From positions 827,501-891,500 of the forward strand of contig JAFMOC010000082.1 in assembly GCA_019802505.1 (NCBI GenBank): a stretch of DNA of 64,000 bases, read 5' to 3'. Each line of letters opens with the position of its first letter. Position 1 is the first letter of the stretch. The notes beneath the pieces were generated by a model that was given only the letters and a program-made list of their open reading frames with translations, was not told the DNA's origin and did no database searches. A program made the position numbers and the translations under genes. Shown in pieces: positions 1 through 11,510 of this stretch. This DNA comes from Corydoras sp. C115 (lineage: Eukaryota > Chordata > Actinopteri > Siluriformes > Callichthyidae).

Positions 1-72
1 GAGGAATTAAAATTTATAAAACACAAGGACAAAGTACAGCAGCATTTAATAATCACTCCAGGTTCTGATCCA

Positions 73-720
73 ATAGAAAACCGGGTTCTGTCTGTCGGAA
101 CCGGGTTTGTAACATCAGTCACTTTGATCCTCAGTGTAATTCTGGTTGTCATGGTTTTAAGTACTGGACTGTTGGTTCTCCGTTCTCTATGTTCTCAGGA
201 GCATCACAGAATAGGTATCATTTGGGAGGTGGATTGTTTATTGTTGGTTCTGCAGTGACACTGATGTGGTGAGGGGGTTCTAGTGCAGCGTTTTAAACAC
301 CTCAGTGACACTACTGGGATAGGACAAATGCCCCCACCCAATACCCCCTGCTCTGTGGTGGTACTATTGGGGTTCTGACCATTAGAACAGAGGACACAGT
401 CTGTACTGTAGAACACAAACAGATGGACTACAGTCTGGAATTATAGAACTACAAAGTCCATCTTTAGAAGAAGTGATGGATAAAAAGGGGGCGTGTCCAG
501 GGAGTGTCACAGAACAGGTATCATTTGGGTGGTGGATTGATTATTGTCGGTTCTGCAGGGACACTGATGTGGTGAGGGGGTTCTAGTGCAGTATTTTAAA
601 CACCTCAGTGACACTGCTGGGAAAGGACTAATGAAATAACCCCTGCTCTGTGGTGGTACTATTGGGGTCCTGAGCATTAGAACAGAGAACACATTATGTA
701 CTGTAGAACACAAACCGATG
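73..720 (+). repeat. Left copy of a direct duplication (about 650 bp) made of MITE sequence
   Basis: Starts GAAAACCGGGTTCTGTCTGT and runs through one MITE body, its right arm, GGGGGCGTGTCCAGGGAGTG and a second MITE body. The same order recurs at 1848-2515 with few differences. Confidence 0.8.
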
Positions 721-748
721 GACTACAGAATGGAGTACCGGCTATTCA

Positions 749-1167
749 GGCCACGCCCCCTATTTGCTCCATCCTCTATCTCCTCCACTTATCATACAGA
801 TGGAGTTTGTAGTTTTATAATTACAGACTGTAGTCCATCTGTGTTCTTTGATGTTGTTAGTCCCCTGTTGGTTCTCCGTTCTCTATGTTCTCAGGAGCAT
901 CACAGAACAGGTATCATTTGGGTGGTGGATTGTTTATTGTCGGTTCTGCAGTGACGCTGATGTGGTGAGGGGGTTCTAGTGCAGCATTTAAACACCTCAG
1001 TCACACTGCTGGGATAGGAATAATGCACCCACCCAATAACCCCTGCTCTGTGGTGGTACCATTAGGGTTCTGACTGAGGGTTCTACTGTAGAACACAAAC
1101 AGGTGGACTTTACGGGAAGTGATGGATAAAAAATGGGGTGTGTCCAAACTTTTTGCCTGGTACTGTA
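749..1167 (+). mobile_element. Fold-back MITE, nearly complete
   Basis: Begins GGCCACGCCCCCTATTTGCT and ends GGGTGTGTCCAAACTTTTTG with a CTGGTACTGTA terminus resembling Tc1-like inverted repeats. Inner arms are palindromic: AGTCCATCTGTGTTCT near the left and ACAAACAGGTGGACTT near the right. The core has AACAGGTATCATTTGGGTGG and CACTGCTGGGATAGG. No transposase. The Tc1-like origin is inferred from the termini. Confidence 0.75.
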
Positions 1168-1847
1168 ACTGTGGTGGCGTTTGGACCAGTGAACGTTCCT
1201 CTGTGGTTCTAACACAGCTCAGTTCTCTTCCCCTTCACTCGTCTCTAATGACGTCTCGGTTCTGATGCCGCATCACCTCGCCGCGTTTCCGTCGAGGCCT
1301 GTGATTAGCGGCGGCGTCCGTGGATAACGTTCTGCCTTCTCATTACATCCTTGGCAGGAGATCAGAGACGGGGGTGGTTGGGGGGGTGGTTGAGGGGTGG
1401 TTGGGGGGGGTGGTTGGGGGGGTGGTTGGGGGGGGGGGGTTATTTGTTACATCATCTCCTGCTTGATCTCATTGAAAACCTCGAAACCTCACATGGCAGC
1501 CAGCGGATGCGAGGTCCAATCAGCCGGGCCGAAAATAACACATGAGCTCAGCGCTGACATCTGTAAACAGAACCGTGATCCCCGGCGGTTTACGGACGGA
1601 GGCGAGGTTCTGCCGGAGCCTGTCATCTCTGGAGAGCGTGTGGAAACGACGATGGGTGCCCCCCCCCCCTCTGACGGAGGTGGGGGTTCGGGGGGGTCGC
1701 AGGTCTGCAGTCGATGGGAAGACGTCCAGCTGTGGTGGTTTTGGCTCGGTTCTGCTGGTGCACGCCGCACGTTCTCCACATCTAACGCCGCTGGGTTTGG
1801 AACGGGGCTTGCGTTAGAACTCCGTAATGGAAGTCCAATAAAGGTCC

Positions 1848-2515
1848 AATTGAAAACCGGGTTCTGTCTGTCGGAACCGGGTTTGTAACATCAAAGTCAC
1901 TTTGATCCTCAGTGTAATTCTGGTTGTCATGGTTTTAAGTACCGGACTGTTGGTTCTCCGTTCTCTATGTTCTCAGGAGCATCACAGAACAGGTATCATT
2001 TGGGTGGTGGATCGATTATTGTTGGTTCTGCAGTGACATTTATGTGGTGGTGGTGAGGGGGTTCTAGTGCAGTATTTTAAACACCTCAGTGACACTGCTG
2101 GGATAGGACTAATGCCCCCACCAAATACCCCCTGCTCTGTGGTGGTACTATTGGGGTTCTGACCATTAGAACAGAGAACACAGTATGTACTGCAGAACAC
2201 ACACAGATGAACTACAGAATGGAATTGTAGAACTACAAAGTCCATCTTTAGAAGAAGTGATGGATAAAAAGGGGGCGTGTCCAGGGAGTGTCACAGAACA
2301 GGTATCATTTGGGTGGTGGATTGATTGTCGGTTCTGCAGTGACTCTGATGTGGTGAGGGGGTTCTAGTGCAGCCTTTAAACACCTCAGTGACACTGCTGA
2401 GATAGGACTAATGCACCCACCCAATACCCCCTGCTCTGTGGTGGTACTATTGGGGTTCTGACCATTAGAACAGAGAACACAATATGTACTGCAGAACACA
2501 AACAGATGGACTACA
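1848..2515 (+). repeat. Right copy of the 650-bp direct duplication
   Basis: Same start and same MITE-MITE junction as 73-720, offset about 1775 bp. Differences include a GTGGTG insertion near 2047 and a short deletion near 2324. Confidence 0.8.
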
Positions 2516-2602
2516 GATTGTGATTGTAGAACTACAAAGTCCATCTTTACGGGAAGTGGAACTGAGAACGTGTAGCTATAAGTGGGCGTGTCCAAATATG
2601 TA
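2288..2602 (+). mobile_element. Fold-back MITE copy, 5' truncated
   Basis: Core plus right arm ACTACAAAGTCCATCTTTAC and the terminal GGGCGTGTCCAAATATGTAA. Confidence 0.7.
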
Positions 2603-3167
2603 ACTGTTACTAAACTCTAGGGAACATTTGGGCAACACGGCGGGTGCAGTTTCTCTTCTCGCTCTGTGTAGCTCTGACCCAGTTGGGTTCTTCGATTACG
2701 GGTTTTGCATCTGTATACAATTGCGTCTAAATGTTCTGCGAACCCCTCGAGAGGTTCTGGATCTGGAGCCGGCGCGCCTCTGATCCGCGTCCAAGCCGAG
2801 CCGAGACGAACGCGCTGCGCCTGAAATAACCAAACAAACGATTGTTGCTGTCGTGCCGCCGCGGAACGCGCCGATTAATCATCTCCACTTTAAACCGGAA
2901 CATGTGACACCCGCCGTTTCCATCCAACCCTCGGAACCTTCAGAACCGGCCGCCCTTGTGCCCTGTGGGTCCTGGATCCGGACTGGACTTCGGGTGTTTG
3001 ATGTCAGAGGGGCAAATGTGTGCGATACTTTTGTCCTCAGCTGAAAACAAAAGATTAAAGAATAAACGAGCTGTCAATCATGCATCACACGGCTCGGTTC
3101 CGGGCGTGTCGGCGTTCCCACGCAAGAGTCACGGACTAATGCTCTTAATTATTCATGAGCGTGTTTA

Positions 3168-4370
3168 ACGTTCAATAAACCAATTAGCGCATCACTCCCC
3201 GTTCCCTTTAATCAGCAGGTGGCACTCTGACTTTGGCCGATTGCTATTTAATCGGTGTAGCTACCTGGGCTCAATGCGCTACGGTCCACGTCTAGAAAGG
3301 TTGTTTTAGGTTGTGTTAATAATTCAATAAACCAATTAGCGCGTCACTCCCCGTTCCCTTTAATCACCAGGTGGCACTCTGACTTTGGTCGATTGCTATT
3401 TAATCGATGTAGCTACTTAGACTCAAAGCGCTACCGTCCACGTCTGGAGAGGGGGTTTTGGGTCATGTTAATAATTCTATAAACCAATTAGCGCGTCACT
3501 CCCCGTTCCCTTTAATCAGCAGGTGGCACTCTGACTTTGGTCGATTGCTATTTAAGTGGTGTAGCTACTTGGAATCAAAGCGCTACCGTCCACATCTAGA
3601 AAGGTTGTGTTAATAGTTCAATAAACCAATTAGCGCGTCACTCCCCGTTCCCTTTAATCACCAGATGGCACTCTGACTTTGGTGGATTGCTATTTATGCG
3701 GTGTAGCTACCTGGACTCAAAGCGCTACCGTCCACGTCTAGAAAGTTTGTTTTGGGTCGTGTTAATAGTTCAATAAACCAATTAGCGCGTCACTCCCCGT
3801 TCCCTTTAATCAGCAGGTGGCACTCTGACTTTGGTGGATTGCTATTTGAACGGTGTAGCTACCTGGACTCAAAGCGCTACCGTCCACGTCTAGAAAGTTT
3901 GTTTTGGGTCGTGTTAATAGTTCAATAAACCAATTAGCGCGTCACTCCCCGTTCCCTTTAATCACCAGGTGGCACTCTGACTTTGGTGGATTGCTATTTA
4001 AGCGGTGTAGCTACCTGGACTCAAAACGCTACCGTCCACGTCTAGAAAGGTTGTTTTGGGTCGTGTTAATAGTTCCATAAACCAATTAGCGCGTCACTCC
4101 CCGTTCCCTTTAATCAGCAGTTGGCACTCTGACTTTGGTGGATTGCTATTTAAGCAGCGTAGCTACCTGGACTCAATGCGCTACCGTCCACGTCTAGAAA
4201 GGTTGTTTTGGGTCGTGTTAATAGTTCCATAAACCAATTAGCGCGTCACTCCCCGTTCCCTTTAATCAGCAGGTGGCACTCTGACTTTGGTGGATTGCTA
4301 TTTAAGCAGCGTAGCTACCTGGACTCAATGCGCTACCGTCCACGTCTGGAGAGGTTGTTTTGGGTCGGTG
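3168..4370. repeat. 152-bp tandem array, eight copies, in SLMAP intron
   Basis: CAATTAG begins at 3181, 3333, 3485, 3627, 3779, 3931, 4083 and 4235: seven steps of 152 bp except one of 142. Each unit has CCCCGTTCCCTTTAATCA, GGCACTCTGACTTTGG, a TGCTATTTAA-like box and GCGCTACCGTCCACGTCTAG. Not CRISPR: the repeats are contiguous with no spacers. Confidence 0.9.
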
Positions 4371-4652
4371 GTGCTCCTAGGTTTAAAGCGATGTGCCAGA
4401 AATGTCCCTGAACACGCCCTTATTTGGAGATGGCCACGCCCATCAGGGAGATGTATTCACACAGTGTTGCTATTTAAACCACGCGTGAAAATACTTTACG
4501 ATTTCTCTTGTGTTTAATTTAATTTGTATCTTTTGGATACGCAAGTGGTTCACGTGCTACTGAATCGCTTAGGGAATTTTAAGCATGACTTGACTCCGAG
4601 TCGCGACTCACAAATGAATCACTTTATAAGAATTTTCTGTTTGTTCACACAG

Positions 4653-4778
4653 ATGAGCTGCAGAGAGCCAATCTGGAACTCAGTGATCCAGAGCAGGCCA
4701 TCCATCACCTCCACAGAGAACTGCTGGAGGCGCAGGAGCTCGCCAACACCGGCAAACAGAAGTGTCTCGAGCTGCAAG
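4653..4778 (+). CDS. slmap: SLMAP exon A (coiled coil)
   Basis: Exon of 126 nt, acceptor CACAG before 4653 and donor GT at 4779. It enters with 2 nt (probable D codon completed by a G from the previous exon) and leaves with 1 nt. It encodes ELQRANLELSDPEQAIHHL, then HRELLEAQELANTGKQKC and LELQ. The heptad-like E/L/Q pattern and the EAQELA..KQKC segment match the SLMAP central coiled coil, which mediates homodimerisation in the family. The first ATG-like triplet at the exon start is not an initiator: the upstream AG is a splice acceptor and the conserved frame enters mid-codon. Confidence 0.9.
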
Positions 4779-4990
4779 GTACCGTCAGCTTACCATCATG
4801 TTCTGTGTCTGATCTAGAACCCCGGAGAACCACCACACATCTTGTATACTGTACACTCGATGATGTTCGATTGTATTATAGTTTAATCCTAATCTCACAT
4901 AATAATACATTTTATTTGATGGCGCCTTTCTAGACACTCAAGGTCACCTTACAAAGAAAAACAATAAAAGACAACAATAATGTTCTAAAT

Positions 4991-5136
4991 TACCGTATTT
5001 TCCGGACTATAAGGCGCACCTAAAAGCCTAAAATTTTCCCAGAAATCGGACGTGCGCCTTATAATCCTTAAAATTTTCAAATACAGAAATAGACCCCGTA
5101 ATTCAGACTGCGCCTTATAGTCCGGAAAATACGGTA
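4991..5136. mobile_element. Short palindromic MITE (TACCGTATTTTCCGGACTAT family)
   Basis: 146 bp starting TACCGTATTTTCCGGACTAT and ending with its reverse complement ATAGTCCGGAAAATACGGTA; AAGGCGCA motifs lie inside both ends. It can fold into a long hairpin and lacks coding capacity. Such elements are widespread in fish; the superfamily is not certain. It sits in the 416-bp intron between SLMAP exons A and B. Confidence 0.8.
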
Positions 5137-5194
5137 CAATAATAAATCTGTATCGGTTCTCATTCCATGTTCCGTTCCTCTATCATCTTCTCAG

Positions 5195-5269
5195 CTCTTC
5201 TTGAGGAGGAGAGAAGAACCAACCGGCTGCAGACGGAGGAATCCGCCAAACAGATCCTGTACCTCCAGA
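5195..5269 (+). CDS. slmap: SLMAP exon B (coiled coil)
   Basis: Exon of 75 nt between TTCTCAG and GTGAGT (5270). Joined to exon A it reads ALLEEERRTNRLQTEESA then KQILYLQ, a near-exact counterpart of the SLMAP segment containing ALLEEER and ESTKQI. It starts with 2 nt and ends with 1 nt, so the phase is the same as exon A. Only about 90 bp of intron separates it from exon C. Confidence 0.92.
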
Positions 5270-5361
5270 GTGAGTCCGCGCGTGGCCTATCCCGTCTTTG
5301 CAGAATAAAGTCCTCGGTTCTCCCCGCGTCTAACCTGTGGAACCTCCCGTCCTCCTTCTAG

Positions 5362-5667
5362 CTCAACTGGCCAAGCTGCAGTCCGACATGGAGTCTCTGC
5401 GTGAGCAGCGGGAGGACACCATCTCCAACACTCGCGACGAGCTCTACAGCGCCCAGGAGGAGGTGCTCATGCTCCGGCAAGCCATGGACGCCGCCACGGC
5501 CGAGCGGGAGCACGAGATCGCCGCCCTGCAGACGGACCTGGCCGCCGTCGGCGCCGAACTGGAGAAGTGGAAGGACGTGGCGGCCTCCTACGAGAATGAG
5601 ATCGGTTCCCTGCAGGAGAACTTCAGGCTGCAGAGTCAGCAGCAGGAGAGGGCCGCCCAGCTCCAAG
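5362..5667 (+). CDS. slmap: SLMAP exon C (long coiled-coil exon)
   Basis: Exon of 306 nt between TTCTAG and GTGGTT (5668). Translation begins TQLAKLQSDMESLREQRED and continues through TRDELYSAQEEVLMLRQA, EREHEIAALQTDL, ELEKWKDVAASYENEIGSL and QLQ, uninterrupted. The TRDEL.SA.EE and ELE.W...ASEYE.EI.SLQ patterns are conserved in SLMAP. Base composition is strongly GC-biased at third positions, unlike the AT-rich flanks, as expected for a constrained exon. The 3.4-kb intron that follows holds several SINEs and (TA)n tracts. Confidence 0.93.
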
Positions 5668-5970
5668 GTGGTTCCCCTCTTATGATGATCGTGGTTCCGC
5701 CGTGTGATTGGTTGGCTTGTTTACACGTTTGTAGGTCGGGAACATTCGATTCGGCAGATTTAAGAACATTTTATCATCATTAATATCACATGCGGTTCAT
5801 GAGACGAACACGAAATTATGGGTCACGGACCCCGATTACCCCGTTCTATTAAAGTTAGACGTAAATTTAAATTTTAATGAAGAAAATGAGCTAGAAATTT
5901 AGTATATAGATCTGTAAAATATAATAGGATGTACGACTATGAATATATAAAATATACAACTATAAATATC

Positions 5971-6316
5971 CATTCATTCATCTTCTGCTTTATCCTCTAT
6001 TAGGGTCATGGTGGGGGTTCCCCATGTCCATGCAGGGGAGAACGTTTCGGGCGCTGGGCAGATACACCCAGGACAGGACGCCAATCTATCGCTGGACACA
6101 CACTCACACACACACAGACACACTCTACATGGAGCAATTTGGAGAACTCAATTGACCATGATCCATGTTTTTGGACTGTGGGAGGAAACCGGAGAACCCG
6201 GAGGAAACCCACGCGGACACGGGGAGAACATGGAAACTCCACCCAGATTGGGATTCGAACCGGGAACCCCTAGAGTTGAGAGGAGAACATGCTAAACCAC
6301 TAAGCCACCGTGCCGC
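5971..6316 (-). mobile_element. V-SINE, near full length (reference copy for this window)
   Basis: Family structure: tRNA-like head with A box (TGGCTTAGTGG in better copies) and B box GGTTCGAATCC; a core CATGTTCTCCCCGTGTCCGC, GGTTTCCTCCGGGTTCTCCG, CCACAGTCCAAAAACATGG; a unique 3' body with GCCCAGCGATAGATTGGCG, TGTATCTGCCCAGCGCCC and AGAGGATAAAGCGGAAG; and a (GAAT)n tail. The core is that of DANA/HE1/mermaid-type V-SINEs. This copy is reversed, tail at left. Confidence 0.85.
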
Positions 6317-6359
6317 TACTATAAATCTAATATAGAATATTCAACTATAAATATACTAT

Positions 6360-6384
6360 ATACATATGTATATATAAAGTAAAT

Positions 6385-6436
<52 letters not shown>

Positions 6437-6449
6437 GTATATATATGTG

Positions 6450-6494
<45 letters not shown>

Positions 6495-6510
6495 GTATAT
6501 ATAAAATGTA
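6360..6510. repeat. (TA)n microsatellite
   Basis: Imperfect TA repeats with TATG interruptions. Confidence 0.9.
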
Positions 6511-6616
6511 GTATACATAAGAATTATTAATATAGAATATGATTAGATTTATAGATATTCGTATTTAAACGCTGCTCTCTCAAACTAATTTATATATATA
6601 TATATATATGTATGTA

Positions 6617-6992
6617 GGTGGCACGCTGGTTTAGTGGTTTAGCATGTTCTCCTCTCAGCACTAGGGATTCCCGGTTTGAATCCCCATCTGGGTGGAGTTT
6701 CCATGTTCTCCCCGTGTCCGCGTGGGTTTCCTCCGGGTTCTCCGGTCTCCTCTCACAGTCCAAAAACATGGAACAAGTCAATTGAATTCTCCAAATTGCC
6801 CCATATAGAGTGTGTGTTTTGTGTGTGTGTGTGTGTGACCGAGTGTGTGCCCAGCGATAGATTGGCGTCCTGTCCTGGGTGTATCTGCCCAGCACCCGAA
6901 ACGTTCTCCCCTGGATGGGCATGGGGAACCCCGCCCCCCCACCCTGCGCGACCCTAATAGAGGATAAAGCGGAAGATAATGAATGAATGAAT
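6617..6992 (+). mobile_element. V-SINE, full length
   Basis: Head GGCACGCTGGTTTAGTGG, tail (GAAT)n followed by (TA)n. In SLMAP intron C-D. Confidence 0.85.
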
Positions 6993-7970
6993 ATATATAT
7001 ATATATATATAATTTTTTTTTTTTTTATAACTTTTAATAAATCCTGACAGTAGGCGAGTTTCGCCGCCGCGGTCAAGCTTCAAACGCCCTAAATCGCTTT
7101 GAGACAACGTACTATTATAAAAAAAATCTGTGTAAATTAATAACTCCGAATCGCAGAACCCCGGAACCCCTGTTCTCCGCGTGTCGTTAGATGGATCATG
7201 AGCCGTGAACACGTTATGGACCCCGAACCCGTTGTCCTCCACCGTGATCCATGCCAGGTTCGTGTTCCTCATTGTCCCGCCTTCTGGGTTCTAAATGGCG
7301 TTTCATTTGCCGTGACCTCAACAAAGCAGCCTGCGCCGTATAAATATTTGAGTGGACCGCCTGCGCTGTCAGCACGTCTGCGTTCTCCTCATTTACACGG
7401 AACCACTCATTGCGACATTCATAACAGAGTGGCTCTCCCCCCCCCACCGCACCCCCCCCAGGCGTTTACAAATCCTAAAACGAGCGCTGGCACGTACGGC
7501 GTTCTGCGTGATCTCATCACATCGCGAGGTCGGCCGCCGCAATCCACACCCGGAGAACCCAGAGCTTGAATTGGGGATGGGGATGGGGGGGGGGGGGGGT
7601 TTGGGGTCGGAACTGGGGGTTGGTGTTCGGAGTGATCTGATGGCTCACACCTGGTATCTATTTGGGTTCTTCAGAGGGGGTCTGCTTTTCATAACACAGT
7701 CCCATGTCATGGAAACTTTCCTTCCCGTAGAACCCGCTGCGTTTCTCACCGCTCGGTTCGGATCCGCGCGCCGTGTTTGTAAACGTGCGCGTGATTGGAG
7801 CGCCGCCGGGGCGAAGCGCGGAATGTCTGATCGAATCCGCCGCTGAGGACGGATTCTAAATGACGGGATAGTAACGAGGGAATGGGCGCTGTGAGAACCT
7901 TGCGTCGGTATGCACAGAACCATGAACGAGCTCCACAGAACACAGAACGAGTTCACAGAACCATGTAGAT
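6993..7970. other. SLMAP intron stretch, nothing recognised
   Basis: Mixed composition with a G-run at 7577-7600; the open frames are not conserved and lack splice context. Confidence 0.5.
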
Positions 7971-7974
7971 CCTG

Positions 7975-8343
7975 GGGCGGCACGGTGGCATTGTGCACGT
8001 TCTCTCAGCACTAGGGATTCCTGGTTCGAATCCCAATCTGGGTGGAGTTTCCATGTTCTCCCCGTGTCTGCGTGGGTTTCCTCCGGGTTCTCCGGTTTCC
8101 TCCCACAGTCCAAAAACATGGTTCAATTCAATTGAGTTCTCTAAATTGCCCCATATAGAGTGTGTCTGTGTGTGAGTCTGTGTGAGTGAGTGTGTGCCCA
8201 GCGATAGATTGGCGTCCTGTCCTGGGTGTATCTGCCCAGCGCCCGAAACGTTCTCCCCTGGATGGGCATGGGGACCCCCCCCCCCCCCCCCCCCCCCGCG
8301 ACCCTAATAGAGGATAAAGCGGGAGATAATGAATGAATGAATG
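7975..8343 (+). mobile_element. V-SINE with damaged head
   Basis: The A-box region is altered (GGCATTGTGCACG). A run of about 22 C at 8276-8297 replaces the short C run. Confidence 0.85.
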
Positions 8344-8446
8344 TAGTTCCTGATTAATCAACCACCTGACGAAAGATTGCCCTTAGAACAAGAACATGTG
8401 CTGCAAGGTTCTCAATATCCTCTGCTAAGTTCTACCACTAGTTTAA

Positions 8447-8680
8447 CGGGGGGTGTTCCCCCATGCCCATACACGGGGAAGATACACCCAGGACAGGGCG
8501 CCAATCTATTGCTAGGCACACACACACTCACTCACACTGCATAGGGGCAATTTAGAGTAGTCAATTCACCTTGAACCCATGTTTTTGTGGTGTGTGTATG
8601 AGTAAACCCGAATTGAGAACATGGGATTTAAATCTGGATCCCCTGGTGGATCCACCGTGAACACCACCGTGCCCATGATC
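8447..8680 (-). mobile_element. V-SINE, old degenerate copy
   Basis: GATACACCCAGGACAGGGCG and CCAATCTATTGCTAGGCACA are clear; the head end is eroded. Confidence 0.65.
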
Positions 8681-8689
8681 TTGACCGCT

Positions 8690-8880
8690 TAATCGTCTAC
8701 TAGGGTCTCATGGGGGAGCATACAGGGGAGAATGTTTCGGACGCTGGGCAGATACGCACCATCACACACACGTTACATAGGGGCAACTTGGGTGGGGCAA
8801 TTTGGAGCAGCCAACATGGAAACTCCACCCAGATTGGGATTCGAACCTGCATCTTCAGCGCTGTGCTGAACTCACTGCGT
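8690..8880 (-). mobile_element. V-SINE, old deleted copy
   Basis: GGACGCTGGGCAGATACGCA and CATGGAAACTCCACCCAGAT with large internal deletions. Confidence 0.6.
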
Positions 8881-9089
8881 CAGTTAAGTGTTAATAACAT
8901 GTTGCCAGTTGGAACGTTATCACCCCTGCTGTGTCCACTAGAAGGCTTTTCATTGGTTTGTTTGTTTGTTAAATGTATGTTAAAGGTGAACTTCCTCTTT
9001 TCGGATGTTCTCATGTGGTGTTTGGGGTGCGTGTTTGGGTGTCACCAGCTGCTCTGAGAGCTGTATTAACGTCTGTGTGTTGTGTGCAG

Positions 9090-9207
9090 CCGAGCTGGAG
9101 AAGCTGCAGTGCGAGTGCTCGAACCTGCACACCGAGTGCCAGTCGCTGCGCTCTGAGAAAGCGGGTCTGCTGGAGAAGCTGCAAAAGCTGGAGGAGGAGC
9201 TACACAG
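9090..9207 (+). CDS. slmap: SLMAP exon D (coiled coil)
   Basis: Exon of 118 nt between GTGCAG and GTGAGC (9208). With the G carried over from exon C it reads AELEKLQCECSNLHTECQ, then SLRSEKAGLLEKLQKLEEEL and H, ending with 2 nt. It corresponds to the SLMAP segment GELEKLRKEWNALETECHSL in mammals. The phase change (2 nt out) is matched by the 1-nt entry of exon E. Confidence 0.92.
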
Positions 9208-9346
9208 GTGAGCGCCATCAAGTGTTAATTACAGTGAACTTCAGGTTTATATCCCCCGCCTGCAGAGAAATGGACCTGCACCGTTACCCCTGAGCGGCCA
9301 CGCCCATTTTAAGGCTTTACGGCTTTGTTGCAAGCAAAACAAGAAC

Positions 9347-9568
<222 letters not shown>

Positions 9569-9653
9569 GTATTAGCTTTTTTAATTTAATGGCAACATTA
9601 ATGAAACCCCAAGAGAAAGCAAAGTTAATATAAAGGCCCCAGTGTCAATCAAA

Positions 9654-10037
9654 ACTTTGGCCACGCCCCTTTTGCTCCACATAGTGTTCATGTTCTCAGT
9701 TCCACTGTAAAGATGGACTTTAGTTCTACAATTCCATTCTGTAGTCCATTTGTGTGTGTTCTACAGTACATACTGTGTTCTCTGCTCTAATGGTCAGAAC
9801 CCCAATAGTATCACCACAGAACAGGGGTTATTGGGTGGGGGCATTAGTCCTATCCCAGCAGTGTCACTGAGGTGTTTAAATGAAACTACAGCAGCACTGC
9901 TGCACTAAACCCCCCCCTCACCACATCAGTGTCACTGCAGAACTGACAATCAACAATCCACCACCCAAATCATACCTGTTCTATAGAGAACAGAGAACAC
10001 AGATGGACTACAGTCTGTAATTATAAAACTCCAAAAC
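9654..10037 (-). mobile_element. Fold-back MITE copy in SLMAP intron D-E
   Basis: The interior reads in reverse (GGTCAGAACCCCAATAGTAT, CCTATCCCAGCAGTGTCACT). Left terminus TTTGGCCACGCCCCTTTTGC. Confidence 0.75.
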
Positions 10038-10039
10038 AA

Positions 10040-10763
10040 ACTTTTGAAGGTCTTGTATTTTACTGTATGTTCTTTGATCGGCTGCCACGTTCGAACCGAA
10101 CGTTCTTCATCCCGGATCCTAAAGTTCGAATCTGACACCGCTGACTGTCAGCTGACCGTCGCTCTCAGTTCTTCTGTTCATTTCACACAATGCACCAGTG
10201 TCCTGAGCCGGCGCTGGAGGACGGAGCTGTGAATGTGATGCCAGGCATTTAAAGGTCACCTGCTGATGTTCCTCAGACGGGTGGAGAACCACACTGTACT
10301 AAACATTTAAAACGCATGAAATTCCTAAGGTTCTCAAATTTACTGCAGCCTCCTGACGACATAATTAAGAATAATTAAGAAGCTTTATTACGTTGTTTTG
10401 TTTGAAGCGATGGTTAAAATGAATGAAGGTAAGTTTGAGGTAAACAGAAATCCACAGATCTGCAATCGTACAGATTCCGATACAGACGAGCAACCGGCCG
10501 AGTGCAAAACTAAACTCAATATAAAAAATTGTATTAATAAAACAAGAATAATGTATTAAAAAATTTAAAAATTAACAATAAATAAAAAATTTACCAAGTG
10601 CAGTAAAAATAAAAATAATTTTTTTTTTTATAAAAATTAACAATAAAAAATTAACAATAAGTGCAGTATAAATTTTACAAAGTACTAAAAAAATAGGAGC
10701 AATAAGTAAATGTAAAGTGGCATGTGTACAGTATGTCATATCTGCTAATTAAAAAACAAAGTG

Positions 10764-10765
<2 letters not shown>
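10040..10765. other. AT-rich SLMAP intron stretch, nothing recognised
   Basis: From 10340 on, low-complexity AAAAATTAACAATAA-like phrases; no exon, SINE or MITE seen. Confidence 0.6.
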
Positions 10766-10819
<54 letters not shown>

Positions 10820-10882
10820 TGTGTGTGTGTATATATATATATATATATGTGTGTGTGTATTATATGTATTTATTTATTTATA

Positions 10883-10966
<84 letters not shown>

Positions 10967-11040
10967 TGTGTATATGTATGTGTGTAAAATTGGAAAATAT
11001 AGTGCACTGTGTGGCAGATGGTAGAATGTGTGTGTGTATG

Positions 11041-11075
<35 letters not shown>
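10766..11075. repeat. (TA)n compound microsatellites
   Basis: (TA)n with TG interruptions at 10766-10962 and a second pure tract at 11043-11075. Confidence 0.92.
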
Positions 11076-11080
<5 letters not shown>

Positions 11081-11090
11081 GTATGTGTAT

Positions 11091-11436
11091 ATTCATTCAT
11101 TCATTCATTATCTCCCGCTTTGTCCTCTATTAGGGTCGCGGTGGGGTTCCCCATGCCCATCCAGGGGAGAACATCTCGGGCGCTGGGCAGATAGACCCAG
11201 GACAGGGCGCCAATCCATCGCTGGGCACACACTCACTCACACAGACACACTCTATATGGGGCAATTTGGAGAATTCAATTGACTTGATCCATGTTTTTGG
11301 ACTGTGGGAGGAAACCGGAGAACCAGGAGGAAACCTACACGGGGAGAACATGGAAACTCCACCCAGATGGGGATTCGAACCGGGAATCCCTAGTGCTGAG
11401 AGGAGAACATGCTAACCACTAAGCCACCGTGCCGCC
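11091..11436 (-). mobile_element. V-SINE, full length, 75 bp upstream of SLMAP exon E
   Basis: Tail (ATTC)n at left, intact B box in reverse and GCCACCGTGCCGCC at right. Confidence 0.85.
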
Positions 11437-11510
11437 CTGTATGTGTATATATACATGTTAAATAAATTGTCCGTATATAAATGAACTGTTCTGTGTCCCC
11501 CGTCTCGTAG

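Larger units (their letters stand above)
1..4652 (+). other. SLMAP intron (left part of gene), repeat-rich, no exon seen
   Basis: No stretch upstream of 4653 translates into SLMAP-like coiled coil or FHA sequence with splice borders. The region holds fold-back MITE copies (about 73-2602), a unique GC-rich stretch at 1170-1847 with GGTTGGGG-type runs near 1370-1436, unremarkable sequence at 2603-3165, and the 152-bp tandem array. It ends in a T-rich tract and CACAG before the first visible exon. Confidence 0.7.

Noticed and set aside
1397..1888. 163-codon frame in GC-rich DNA
   Set aside because: Runs through GGTTGGGG repeats into duplicated MITE flank; no coding signature.
3168..4370. CRISPR-like array
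   Set aside because: Units are contiguous 152-bp repeats without unique spacers, in a vertebrate intron.
4208..4411. Short frame at the end of the tandem array
   Set aside because: Lies in the 152-bp repeat; equivalent frames are broken in other units.
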